DNA of 64,000 nt from Anabas testudineus (Eukaryota; Chordata; Actinopteri; Anabantiformes; Anabantidae): the NCBI RefSeq assembly GCF_900324465.2, contig NC_046610.1:10976484-11040483 (forward strand), in the 5' to 3' direction. How positions within the stretch are numbered: the first letter of the stretch is position 1; every line of letters starts with the position of its first letter. The notes under the pieces were generated by a model. The model was given only the letters and a program-made list of their open reading frames with translations, was not told the DNA's origin and ran no database searches. The position numbers and the translations under genes were made by a program. Shown here piece by piece: positions 12,352 through 23,800 of this stretch.

Positions 12352-15300
12352 CAGAGTCAAATCTTCCCAAACAGTACACTACAGACACACATGCACACAT
12401 CCCATCACTCAGACTCCGACCTGTATAAGTATGAGTCTGTGGACAAACCAGAGAAACTGGAGTTACTGTGCAGATGCTCACGAAAAAATGTGAATCTGCT
12501 GCCATCGTCACCTCTTATCTTTGCATTGCTTCAGTAATGGATTTACTGATATCAGCTCCGACTGATAATCAGCAGTTTTCATATTTTTCGTTTCACGGAC
12601 AGTGAAGAAGGATTGATGTAGAAGATGTTTCCTTCTCGGCCGCGATTTTTCACAACCAAAGCACTTTTTCTGGGGACACCAGCTAAAGACCAGGAGAAAA
12701 AAAACACAAAAGCCAAGACCTACAATACACTAAAATAGAACTTTTTTTTTAACAAGCACTTTACGAAAAAGTCAAACCTTAATTGCTTGTGATCGTAGTA
12801 GCAAGGTCATGTTTTACATTTTATAATTAATGATTATTTTTGTGTACAGTTCAAAGCCACATAAGTTTTTATTTTTAATTAGTAAACTTTGATGTTTAAC
12901 ACAAAAATATACATATATCTGAAAGGGACAACAATACCAATGTTAATAGATGTCAGGAAATTTGGATTATACTGTAGTTTATGCTCAAATTGTTCACACT
13001 CACAATACACACAGAAGAACTTAAGCTCAAAGCAACCGCAAGACATTTTGTCTGACTAAATGTGAAAGGTTTGAATGTGTTGTAACATCCTCCAAATACT
13101 ACAATACAATAATACAATACAATACTTAATACAATAAGTGCTGTTGGGCACAGGATGCATACTGTCATGCCCAGTTGTTAGTCATTATTTTTCTTTTTGG
13201 AAAAATAATTCAGGATTTCTCCAACAGAAAATCTAATTTTCAAAGTCACTACTTCAGTAATTGTGATGATCTCAACCAGTATTAATGTGTATGACTGGTG
13301 CTTTAGCTGTTAAACTGTTTTATAGAAACACCAGTAATATCAAACAAAAACGTCTGAAATGACATAAATGTTCCAGTCTTAATTTGCTCTGCTGCTGCAT
13401 CCTTTAATTTAATTGAAGCTGAGCCGTGTGACTGTCATGGTGGCCTTTGCTTCAGATTAAGACTGAGACACAAAACAAAACAACAAATGTCAAACTGTTA
13501 CATTCTCGTCTTAAACTTACTAGAAAATGACTGACAATTCATCTGTCCCAATGGAATATTACTCTTTTTTATTTATTCTAATTCCTTGGTACAGCTGCAT
13601 AGACTGAATGAATTACTTCTGCTTTACATTTACTACTTTCAGCATATCACCAGTATATCTTTTGGTTAAGGTTTACAATATGTAAAAACCATATACATGG
13701 ACATAAGGAGGGAACGGAGCTGCCCCTTGCCCAGGCTACCAGAGAGTCGATAGTCAGCAGGTTACAATGCAAGCAGGATTCTCATTCATACACACACATA
13801 CAGGGTAGTTGGGCTTTTTTGGCTTTTGTATTCTGGTGCTTTCGCCTCTCTCCCTCTTGTCTGTACAGTATAGGCTGCTTTTTGTTTTGTGACACACATG
13901 CAGTAACTCTGAGCCATGTGATCTTGATCTCATCTCTTAGCTGTTGGAAGTAAACATGCTGATCAAAAGGGGGCCTAAAAACAAGTTGTTCTTCGCAGTG
14001 ATGGACCCAAGTCGGAGATTGTCCTTTACCTCTGATATGTGTTGTCAGATGGCAATCATACATTATTTTGAAAGGCATAATCTGACTAGAAAGACTAGTT
14101 AAAAAAAAAACTGGAATGCACTATTAGGACTAACACAATAAAACACATTAGACAGTCTGTTCTGGTGCTGTACTGTCTGTTGTGTCACTAAACAGGATTA
14201 TATTTCAAATTCTGATTGGAGAAACACACCCATATCAAACGCCCTTATGATCTTAGGCCAAACACTGCTTGTGACTGAATTGCCATCACATGGATGGTTT
14301 AACAAGTAACAATGCGTTTCACCGTCCGTGGCAAAAGTGTATTGTCACACTTTGTGGTATCTCTGTTGAATGTCTGCTCACGTGCTACAGTGTTGACCTT
14401 TGTGGTTGGGTCAGAGCCTGCTGAAAATGTCACATGTCAATAGCAAGAGTTCTCTATTTTCTGTGCAGTCGGTTGTTACCTGGTTGTTTGCCCTTGATGA
14501 GGTTCAGTCCTCTACTGTTAATGCAGTGCTATACTATGCTAATTAGGAATGAATAATGCTCAACTAACATTCAAAGAAACAATTCCACATTAGACAAATT
14601 TGAGCAAAAACTGCCACTGCCACAAAAGGTATTCATTAATTGGCAATTTCACAACCTATTTACTATACTGAATCAATATATTGATGATTGACTATATGAG
14701 TGTGTTTTCAGGTTGATCAAAACAAGCAACAGTATGTTTTATGTACAGTGTGTATTAACCTTTTGGTTCTTAGTGTTCACTTACAGGCAAACTGTGTCAT
14801 TGAACTTGTATCTCATTGTTACAAAGTGAAGCCTACGTTATCTGTCAGACATTTATTTCCCCAGACTTCACTGGTTCAACGACACATTGGCCAGTACTAC
14901 TACAGCGTTACTGTCCCTGAAAGATGACACATTTTATAGCTCAGTGCTAAAAACTCAAGTCTTTAAGCTTTGCTAATGATTTTGTCTTGGAATGTAAAGT
15001 TCACCTGAGAAAGAAAAGGAAGTGAGCAAATTTAATGTGAAAGCATGCTTGTTTGCATAGTGAAGTTGCCACTGATGTCACCATTGCTAATTGTATGTAG
15101 ACAGTAGTACCCGTAGTAGTGTATTTATACATAAGGTACACAATAAATGCTCCTTTATATAATCTAAATGGCAGCTGAACACCTGCCATTTTCAGTGTTG
15201 TGTTTGTAAACACTTCTAGCCTTTTCTCCTGAACGTCCATGTTTTATTTCCTGTGTGCCGTCCTAATCCCACGTTAAACAAAGTGCCAACCCATGATGAA

Positions 15301-16170
15301 CTGTTATATATCGAAAACCCAGCCAACCAGGAAGGTGGTTCTGTATTTTGAAGGTAAAAAACAAAAGAGCTGGATGGGAGTCTCTGTCAGGTTATGACCA
15401 AAAAAAGAAAGGAAACTGAGCCAGTCATGAATACAGTAATAAATGGCCTCCCACCTGTGAAATCACCATTGACGTCAGTGCTGCTTCTGAATTAACATCA
15501 TTATAAATAGAAAAGACTCAATCAGATGAAATACGGCAGTCATCGAAAATGTACTGATATTCACAGTAGAAGGTATTATTGTTGTCCCATAGGGGAACAG
15601 TGTTTGTTGGCAGACAATGTTCAGGCAGTGATGAAATGCTACGGTTTTGTTTTTTAAAAAAAAAAAAGAAAAAAGAAAAGAAATTGTGGCCACTTTTCTT
15701 CCTAATGAGGGGTTTAATTATATTCGCATGGTTGGTTTTAGTGACCAGACCATTTAGGATTTGTAACCTCTGTCACTGCCTCCTTGATGTGAACCTCTTG
15801 TTTGTTTTATTTATTCCTCTGTAGCACTCGTAATGCCCTTCCAACTCACAAATAATTTCCCTGAACAAACCCTCCCATGTTTACCAGTGTACCTGAGGAA
15901 ATCCTCTGCCCTCACATCCACTTGTTTTTTAACACTGATTATGTTTGTGGACTCTCACAGACATTGTAAAACTAAGAATTCTGCAGCAGAATATTTTTGG
16001 AGACAATTGCTGTACAGTATTTGTAAGCTCTATTTTTGTATATTGCTATTTTGGAGAAAATAATATGCATTTTTCTTTTCTTGTTTTTGCTAATTTTATG
16101 TTTCTTCATTTTAAGAAAATGTTGCATGTGACTGACTTGAACTGTAAATAAAATTTCCAAGTTTTGGAAA
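12352..16170 (+). other. rnf24 3'UTR (about 3.8 kb)
   Basis: No coding exon is supported between the rnf24 stop and the polyadenylation signal AATAAA at 16146-16151. Several short open frames here have no recognisable content. The stretch includes an AATAC microsatellite near 13100-13130 and a T/A run near 15650-15680. UTR extent is inferred from the absence of an earlier convincing signal plus the downstream GT-rich DNA; an earlier polyadenylation site could also be used. Confidence 0.5.
13097..13136. repeat. AATAC-type microsatellite
   Basis: An imperfect run of the pentamer 'aatac'/'aatac t' over about 40 bp within the rnf24 3'UTR. Confidence 0.6.
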
Positions 16171-18442
16171 GATTTACCTGTTTATTCTTTGCATATGTGT
16201 TGGAAAATGCCAACTTGATATTAATCCAAAGTTAGCTAAAGAAGAAAGTTGAGTTTCTGAAGAAATTACGTGGTAGAGCTGAAACGTTAACAAAAAATAT
16301 GCAGATGTCTTAAAAGCTACTGTTCGATGACAAGTTAGTGCAAGTTTTAATTAGAACAAGGAAAAGTTGACCAAGGCAAAAAGATGACAAAGGGACTAAG
16401 TTGACTAAGAAAACAAAGTTGATGAAAAAAGCAACAGAAAAAGAAGAAATGGAGTAAGGAAAGAGACCAGGAGTAAAAAATGATGAAAGTAGACTGAGGA
16501 GGAAAACAAAATAGTTGAAGGTGAGATCTGAGAGTGGGGTGTGACGTCACACTCTACAATATTTGATGATAGAAATCAACGAGAAGATGAAAATCTACCA
16601 AAACATTATGTAAAACTTAAACTGCTAAAAAAAAAAAAAAAAAAAAGCTGATGGAGATGCTTTACGTTTGTATAATACTGCCATCGTGTGGTTAATTAGG
16701 GCTAGTTCACAATATCAGCTTTAGCTTCATCTGATTATCATCACATTTACCTTTAACAAGGAGATAATTAATTAATAAGCTACAATCTTTAGGTTGTTCT
16801 GAAAGTTTCAGCTTCATTAAATAAAACATTAACCCACAAGAAGAGAATACTGAAACAACAGGAACATCTAGAGTACTGGGCTATTGTAATTCAATATTTT
16901 TGTAGGATGTCCCATCACTCTTAAAAACACCTCCAATTTATCCAAAATGCTGAGTTCTGACTGGAAGAAGCAAGAGAGTTTCTGTTTCTTCTTCATTAGA
17001 AGAACTTCTCTCTGTTGGCTTCCTGTTAAATCCAGAATAGATACGCTGCCCGAACATTATTTAGTTGGACCTTCTTTAGCTTTGATTACAGCACACATTC
17101 ACCGTGACATTGTTTTGATAAGCCTCTGCAACGTCACACTTGTTGCCAGCTGAAGAATAATCATCCATGCAGTAATTATCCAGCGGGGGGCTCTTACCTT
17201 GATAACTGCGTCTTGTTTTCATTTTATATCTGAAACCACAGAGGTGTTTTATAATATGCCCACATTTCATTTTCATTCATTCTTTTTTAAACGGTGACAC
17301 TCCAACCATCAATAGATCACTGTGATCAGGTGAGTGGACTGATTCAGTTCAGGGTGTGTTTTACTGCATATGAATTTAAGTTTTATTTTTAAATTGAAGA
17401 ATTCAAAGTTAGATTGACTTTAATTCGATTGTCATATGGGGATCGTCTGACAACCCCAAAATACAGCAGTTGTTCTTAACTGTATAAATAATAATCTGGT
17501 GAGTTGTGTTCTGCTTTGGTCTAATCGTGAAGGTGTTTACAGAGTTCACTTAAGTTAAACGCCTTTATTGTGCCTGTCATATATTTCCTCTCCCTACCTA
17601 AAAGGTTTCTGTTCAAATTACCCTGAGGAAATCTTCACTATTACACCCCTCTAAGCCTGAGGTCTACTCGTCTATTGCCCCATTTGATTACAGCAAACAT
17701 GGACTCTAGAAAGTGTAACTGAATTGCAGTGAAGTGTTTTCCTGAGACCAACACAAATGCTTTTAGAGATTCACCACCAACACAGGCCCGTGGAGTCTTC
17801 TGCTGATCCCAGGTGGCCTCCCCAATCGACCACTGTACCAGCTGATAATGACATTTGACAACTGGAAAATCATCCGACCCCATACATATCCACGAGTAAT
17901 TTATCACTTGTATTTAAATTACACTACTCAGAGCGCCTCAAGTCAATAAAGAAAAACAACTTGTATCACTTAAAACTTCTAAGTTATACATACTTAAAAT
18001 TCACCATACGTTCATTATACCTTTTTTTTTTTTTTGTTTAATTTGGAATTCCTGTGACTGAAAGTTGAGATTGAGAGATGACTTTGAGGAAAACAGAAAT
18101 CACTGGTACAAAAGTACAGTAAGTAAACTATTGTGCATGTTATAAACCAATGGATTTAAAAAATGTTTTATTGGATTAATGTGTACAAAAGTCCTCTTAA
18201 AGATAAATGCCTTAAAGTCAGATAACTGAGAATCAGGTCCGGACATTGTGTGGAGCACTCAGATTGTCAGAAGTCAGATGCGTTCTCACTTGGGGAGAAC
18301 CTTCGCTTGATTTTAGCAAAGGCTGGGGGCGCCTGTGTAGAGCGTGCAGGAGGAATGACATAACACAGCAGTGTCATTTCAGACGCCCAAGTATTAGACT
18401 TAGACAAATGATTAAAGAGATGAGTTTTTATTATGTCAGGCT
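16171..18442. other. intergenic region between rnf24 and ccdc86
   Basis: No gene, RNA gene or named repeat is supported. It contains an A-run at about 16627-16646, a T-run near 18020 and a full palindromic CRE (TGACGTCA) at 16542-16549. Short open frames have no recognisable content. The genes on either side converge, so no promoter is required here. Confidence 0.6.
18427..18432 (-). terminator. ccdc86 polyadenylation signal
   Basis: AATAAA on the minus strand, only 11 nt after the ccdc86 stop codon at 18443-18445, which implies a very short 3'UTR. Other signals may exist further on. Confidence 0.5.
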
Positions 18443-19889
18443 TTAGGTTAACTCTTGTTTGTTTTTTTGCTCTTTAGCTTTTACATTCTGCTTCTGTGAT
18501 TTCTGCAGCAGAGCTAAAGTGTCTCTCTTCTCGATTTTTCTGAGTTGTTTCTTCTTCATCCTCTTGATCTTTGTTGTGTTTCGGATCTGTGAGGCAAAGA
18601 AAACACAGGAACATGAACAGAGACATGAGGCCGAATTACCAACAGTAAGATTACTGTATGTGTGCTCCTTCACACTTTTCCACTGGATTTGTTTTCCTAG
18701 TTTGTTAAATTCACTGTCTCACTTATGTCATCTAATACAAAATAGACCATTTTAATGACAACACAGAGTATGCTTGATATAAGATGATGCAGCATGGATC
18801 TATTTTACTTCCTAATGCAAATTTTAATCCAATCAGATCTCATCACCGATCACAAAAACCGTCATTGTTGTGTGTTTAACTATTGTCATTATACTTGTGT
18901 GACCTACCACTTGCACGATCTCGGCCTTGCGTTCATTCTCTGCACGGCGTTTCAAGTTCTCTTCTCTCCTTTTCCTCTTTTCCTATGACAGGAGGAAAAA
19001 TTTAATAAGTAAAAAGATGAAAATGCTGCAGTAACACAAATGTCAGAACAGGCCGTCCTACCTCCTTCTGTTTGGCTTTCTCCTCTTTGAGCTGCAACGA
19101 GTACTGTTTGACCAGATCCTTTTCTCGCTTCGCATCCATCTTCTTTTGCCAAGAGGTGCACAAAGATTTATCTCTTACCAACGCAGAGAATCTGGAAAAA
19201 AAAAACACATCCACCAGGTTAACTGATACCAGATAGATGTATCCACATAGTCCAGGACGTGGATTTCGTGGTAATTTAAGCTCAGTATCAAACTATAATG
19301 AGACTTTTCACTCAGTGTCATTTAATTATTTAATGTGACTTGTGAAGATGTGTGTGCACTGAGATTAAACCGGGCTCCTGAGTCTTCACCTCTGTTTGCT
19401 CCTGTCTTTCCACACTCGTCCTGATTTCGGTTTTCCCAGCGGAATGGCCGGATTTTGTTTCCCACTTGGATCCAGACGAGGTTTCTTCTGTGGGACGGTC
19501 TCTGTACCTGTGGGTCCCGTTTCTGCTGGTGCAGACCTGGACAGATGACTGTCGGCGCTGACTCCGCTTCCGCCCTCTGAGTTCGGCTCTGCTGGCTCCG
19601 GTTCAGCAGACATGCTGGACTTCTCCTCGGACAGACCTTCGGGTTTCTGTTCCACCTCGTCTGTGTTTCTCTCTTCCACCACAGGGAGCTCCTGGAGGGC
19701 AGACCTCCTGGTCCTCCGGCTCGGGGTCCTCACCGGGGCTTTAGACTCTAGCAGTGCGGCAGGCGTGCGGATCGCGCGGCCGCTGCGGGTCCGTCTGGCC
19801 TCCGGCGGCGGGTCCTGGACCTCCTCCGCCTCTGGTCCAGCATCAGAGTCGGTCTTTTCTTCTGGTATAGCTTTTTGTCTCCTCGTCAT
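18443..19889 (-). CDS. ccdc86: coiled-coil domain-containing protein 86 (nucleolar, cyclon)
   Basis: Four exons on the minus strand: 19390-19889, 19062-19191, 18908-18982 and 18443-18586; phases fit and give 282 aa (human about 360). Residues 1-165 are low-complexity, acidic and proline-rich with short basic patches (RTRSGRAIRTP, KSGRVWKDRSKQR). Residues about 168-282 are a strongly basic coiled coil, ending in the family block IRNTTKIKRMKKKQLRKIEK with RDTLALLQK after it. CCDC86 is a nucleolar and perichromosomal protein of vertebrates, linked to ribosome biogenesis and mitotic chromosomes. The start MTRRQ is chosen over an in-frame upstream MCLTTNLN because it matches the family start. The N-terminal part is shorter than in mammals, as expected for a disordered region. 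It is divergent from glb1, about 1 kb away. Confidence 0.9.
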
Positions 19890-19945
19890 GTTTAAATTTG
19901 TAGTTAAACACACTACGCCACATTAACCAGGATACCTTCTGTACC

Positions 19946-20020
19946 CACGTGTAATCATCAACAGCTGTGTACTTTTTCTGTACTTCCGGTTGAATGGCGT
20001 ATGGTAAACAAAGTGGCGGC
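19946..20020 (-). promoter_or_regulatory. probable ccdc86 promoter: E-box, ETS and YY1-like motifs
   Basis: Just upstream of the ccdc86 start lie CACGTG at 19946-19951, 'acttccggt' (ETS core) at 19982-19990 and 'aagtggcggc' (YY1-like) at 20011-20020. The surrounding 500 bp is GC-rich compared with the window. This is the usual make-up of a TATA-less housekeeping promoter. The motifs are seen; their function is inferred. Confidence 0.4.
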
Positions 20021-20881
20021 GCGTTACCGCCACCTACAGGCCCGGAGCGGGAACTGCAGACTATCGCAACCCTACGAAATCATAATGAGCTGATGTGAAA
20101 CAGAAAGAAATTCACAAAAATGAGTTAAACATTTAATTAACTGTTTCATTGTGGCAGCTCTGGCTGCTCAGCACATGTGTGTGAAGGCTACAAAACATCG
20201 ACCACCAATAATCTGCAGACCATGTTTTTTATTTTACTAATAAATTATATTCTGAATGTCTGTACAAATGCTGTTGTGATGCACTTGTGGGCTTATCCTA
20301 ATTTTGAAAAGGGTTTTAAATAAACTATTTCACAGTTTATTCTTTAATTTTTTTGTTAAAACTGTAAAATATGAAATGTCAACGAGCAATCATGTTTGTT
20401 TGTTTTTTTGTGCTTTTTATTTTTTTATTTTACAACAAACGGTTCAAAACCCATTTTACCGTGATACAGACTAAAAACAAAAACATAAAGCCAGCTGAAT
20501 TTGCATCGCTAAGATTTTGGGCATTAAAAATGATTTAAACATTTAACACTTCCTAAGTTATTATCTGTTTAATTTCAACATCTACTCCTTTATATTATGC
20601 AGTAATCAACGCTGTTATACATCTATCTATGTCCTTTAATTCAAACATTGGACTTTGAATAAAGCGCTCGGCACTGACACCCACTGACTAACACGCGTTA
20701 CTACGTCACAACAACAGCGTCACATGACTCACTGAGCTTCACTTCCGCATCTCATGATGCCTCCTTCATTTAAAAGACCACGGTGCACACAGGGAAGTGA
20801 GCGGCTCCCTGTAGTTCTCCGGGTCTGAAGTAAATGCGTCCTATTGATTTCCATTAATCGACTTTTCCAGCTGGACTCGTC
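20021..20881. other. shared upstream region of ccdc86 and glb1
   Basis: No exon is supported. The middle part (20200-20650) is AT-rich. The last 200 bp, upstream of glb1, become GC-richer and hold the CLEAR/M-box-like site described separately. The arrangement may be two promoters rather than one bidirectional promoter. Confidence 0.5.
20719..20728. promoter_or_regulatory. CLEAR/M-box-like palindrome upstream of glb1
   Basis: GTCACATGAC lies 154 bp upstream of the glb1 start codon. It differs by one base from the CLEAR consensus GTCACGTGAC bound by TFEB/TFE3, and matches the TCACATGA form bound by MITF/TFE proteins. GLB1 is a known member of the lysosomal CLEAR network, so the position makes sense. 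Binding is inferred, not shown. Confidence 0.5.
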
Positions 20882-23800
20882 ATGTTCCTGCTCAGAGCTG
20901 GGACCACACTGCTGCTGCTGCTGGTTTTTGCACAGTCAGTAAGTACATTTAGTTTTTAAAGCTTTGTTTTTTAAGACTTCAGGAGCTGCTGAAGCCCCAA
21001 AGCCACAGATATGATTTAAAAACACATTTAAAAAAAAATCAAGACTTACTGATGGATAATCAGTATCAGTGTTTCTCCTCTGATCAGAACTGAAACCACC
21101 ACACTGATGTCAGCTTTAGTCATTTATACATTACAATATACAACTCATGTCATGTTTAGTTGTTGCAAAGGTCTAGTTGGTTAAAGAACAGTTATTTCTT
21201 GTTGACATTTCAGTCCACTCACATTATTTGCAGGGTTATGTCATTGTCGTCCATATACAAATCTAAGCCTTCTTGTGGTTCTAGTTTAGGGTTTGCATGT
21301 GCATGTTTCTGCTTCTGGCTGACAACTCCTCCAGGTGTTGGCGTTCTGCAGGAGCAGGTCGACCAAGACTACAGCCTCTGTGTCAGGAGCAACCAGATGA
21401 CATCATGTGAACTAAAAAAACCTTGAACGAGTCACTAACTGTGGTGTGTTTTTCTGCAGCTTGGTTCACCTCGTTCATTCAGCGTGGACTACCAGCACGA
21501 CTGCTTTCGGAAAGATGGGGAAAGGTTTCGATACATATCAGGAAGCATCCACTACAACAGGATCCCAAGAGTCTACTGGAAAGATCGACTGCTAAAGATG
21601 TACATGGCAGGACTGAACGCCATCCAGACGTAGGTTTACCTCTGGTCACTCTCCAAATGCTTTGCTCTGACACTGGGCGGTTGTTTCTTGTTGTCACAGT
21701 GCAGGAGACATATTAAGATCAGGCCAGAGGCTCAGCTATTAATAAATACTACAGAAACCTGATCACACTTATTCTGCATGTTCAAATTTGATTGTGACTT
21801 TTGATTTTTCGACTTGAAGGAGGAGCGTGGTATCTATTAAACGCTTGCTCAGCTTGTGTAGGTGTATGTCTACACAAAATAAAGGGTGTGTTTGGGTAAT
21901 ACTGACACTGTGTTCGTCATAAAGGTACATTCCCTGGAACTATCACGAAATGTATCCAGGCCAATACAATTTTAGTGGAGACAGGGATGTGGAGTATTTC
22001 CTTAAACTCGCCCAGGACATTGGTTTCCTGGTAATCCTTCGGCCTGGACCCTACATATGTGCAGAGTGGGACATGGTGAGTGCGTCTTTCAGTAAACGTA
22101 CACATATTATATTATATCATATTATATCAGGGGTTAATTAGAACTTTCCTAACAATTTAGGGAAAACTAACAATGTCGAACAGGAAGCCTGCGGTATATT
22201 TGTTGTATAGAGACAGCACAGTGACATCACCATGGAAACATGCAGATAATCTTTATAATTTGTTTATTTTTATGATTCATTGCATATGTAGTTTTATATT
22301 GGAAGGAAATTAAAGGAAACAAATCTCACTCTTGCACATACCCAACACTACTGTACAATGAAGTTCTTGCTACCATTAAGTATTGGTATATTATTATATT
22401 ATATTCTTCATTGGAATAAAATGTAAAACCACAAACACTTTTCTAAAAGAGGAACAAAACTAGAAAAGTATTCAGGTGTTTATACTTAGATTAGTTTCAG
22501 TATTGCTTTTCTCTCAGTTGCATTGAAACTTGAATGAGCTGGATTTTCTGTTGTTATCTCTTTAAATGATTCTGTGATCAGGGTGGGCTGCCCGCCTGGC
22601 TTCTCAAGAACAAAAACATTGTGCTGCGGTCTTCAGATCCAGGTAAGAATCGTAGCTGGAAGTGTGACAATAAAATACGGATTGTGTGCTCCTCTGTATC
22701 CAACATATTATTTGTGTACTCTAGATTACATCACAGCTGTAGATAAGTGGATGGGAAAGTTGCTGCCTATGATAAAGCCTTACTTGTATCAGAACTGTGG
22801 TCCTATCATCACAGTACAGGTGAGCGAGATCCAGACTGAGCTCTGGGTTGTTTGTTGTTGAATGTTACGCATCATTTCGGTACCTGTTCCATAAAGAAAT
22901 AACATCTTTCTACTGACACGCTCATGTTTGGTGTAGGTAGAGAACGAATATGGCAGCTACTTCGCCTGTGACTACAACTACCTGCGTCACCTGACCAAAC
23001 TGTTCCGGTCTCACCTCGGGGAGGAGGTGGTGCTCTTCACCACGGATGGGGCTAGCCCCGGTTATCTTAAGTGTGGTGCACTACAGGATCTCTACGCCAC
23101 AGTTGACTTTGGTCCTGGTGGGTGTCAGTCACATTCTCAATTGTAAATCCTCTTCTTATCTTTCATTTGATTTCTGCAGTGTTTGACAAACGGTACACAT
23201 TAATTTACAATTAAAATGTCTAAATATTAACTTAAATCATTAGATAACACTGATCCGTAAAAAACAGAAGCATAAAATACAGTAATAGTTTAATTTTGTT
23301 ATTGTTTTCACCTCCACGCTGACTCATTCTCACATTATGGATTAGTCAAAAGTCATGGGGAAGTTGGACAAACACACGTATCCTATCTTTGCTTATTCAT
23401 TCTTCTAGGTGGAAACGTCACTGCTGCCTTTGAAGCTCAGAGATACGCTGAACCTCGTGGACCTTTGGCAAGTTTTCCCTCAGTACATTTTGTAGCCTCT
23501 GACTTTAACACCGCACACCATTTCCAGTCAGATGCTTATGGTGTTGCCTCTTTTACCGCAGGTGAACTCTGAATTTTACACCGGATGGCTCGACAACTGG
23601 GGATCTCCTCACGCTGAAGTGCCAACTGCAGTAGTGGCGAAGTCCCTAAACGAGATTCTGGCCATGGGAGCAAATGTCAATATGTGAGTCCTAGAACCTA
23701 CCAGACTTTCAATCAGCCAAGCTGTAACTAACTGGATTCTACTGACAGGCAGTGTTGTATATCTATAAATACACAAGAACTTGAGCGGAGAAAAATGACT

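Noticed and set aside
19612-19926. 104-aa plus-strand open frame opposite ccdc86 exon 1
   Set aside because: It is the antisense shadow of a GC-rich, low-complexity exon; the ccdc86 model explains the region and splices in phase.
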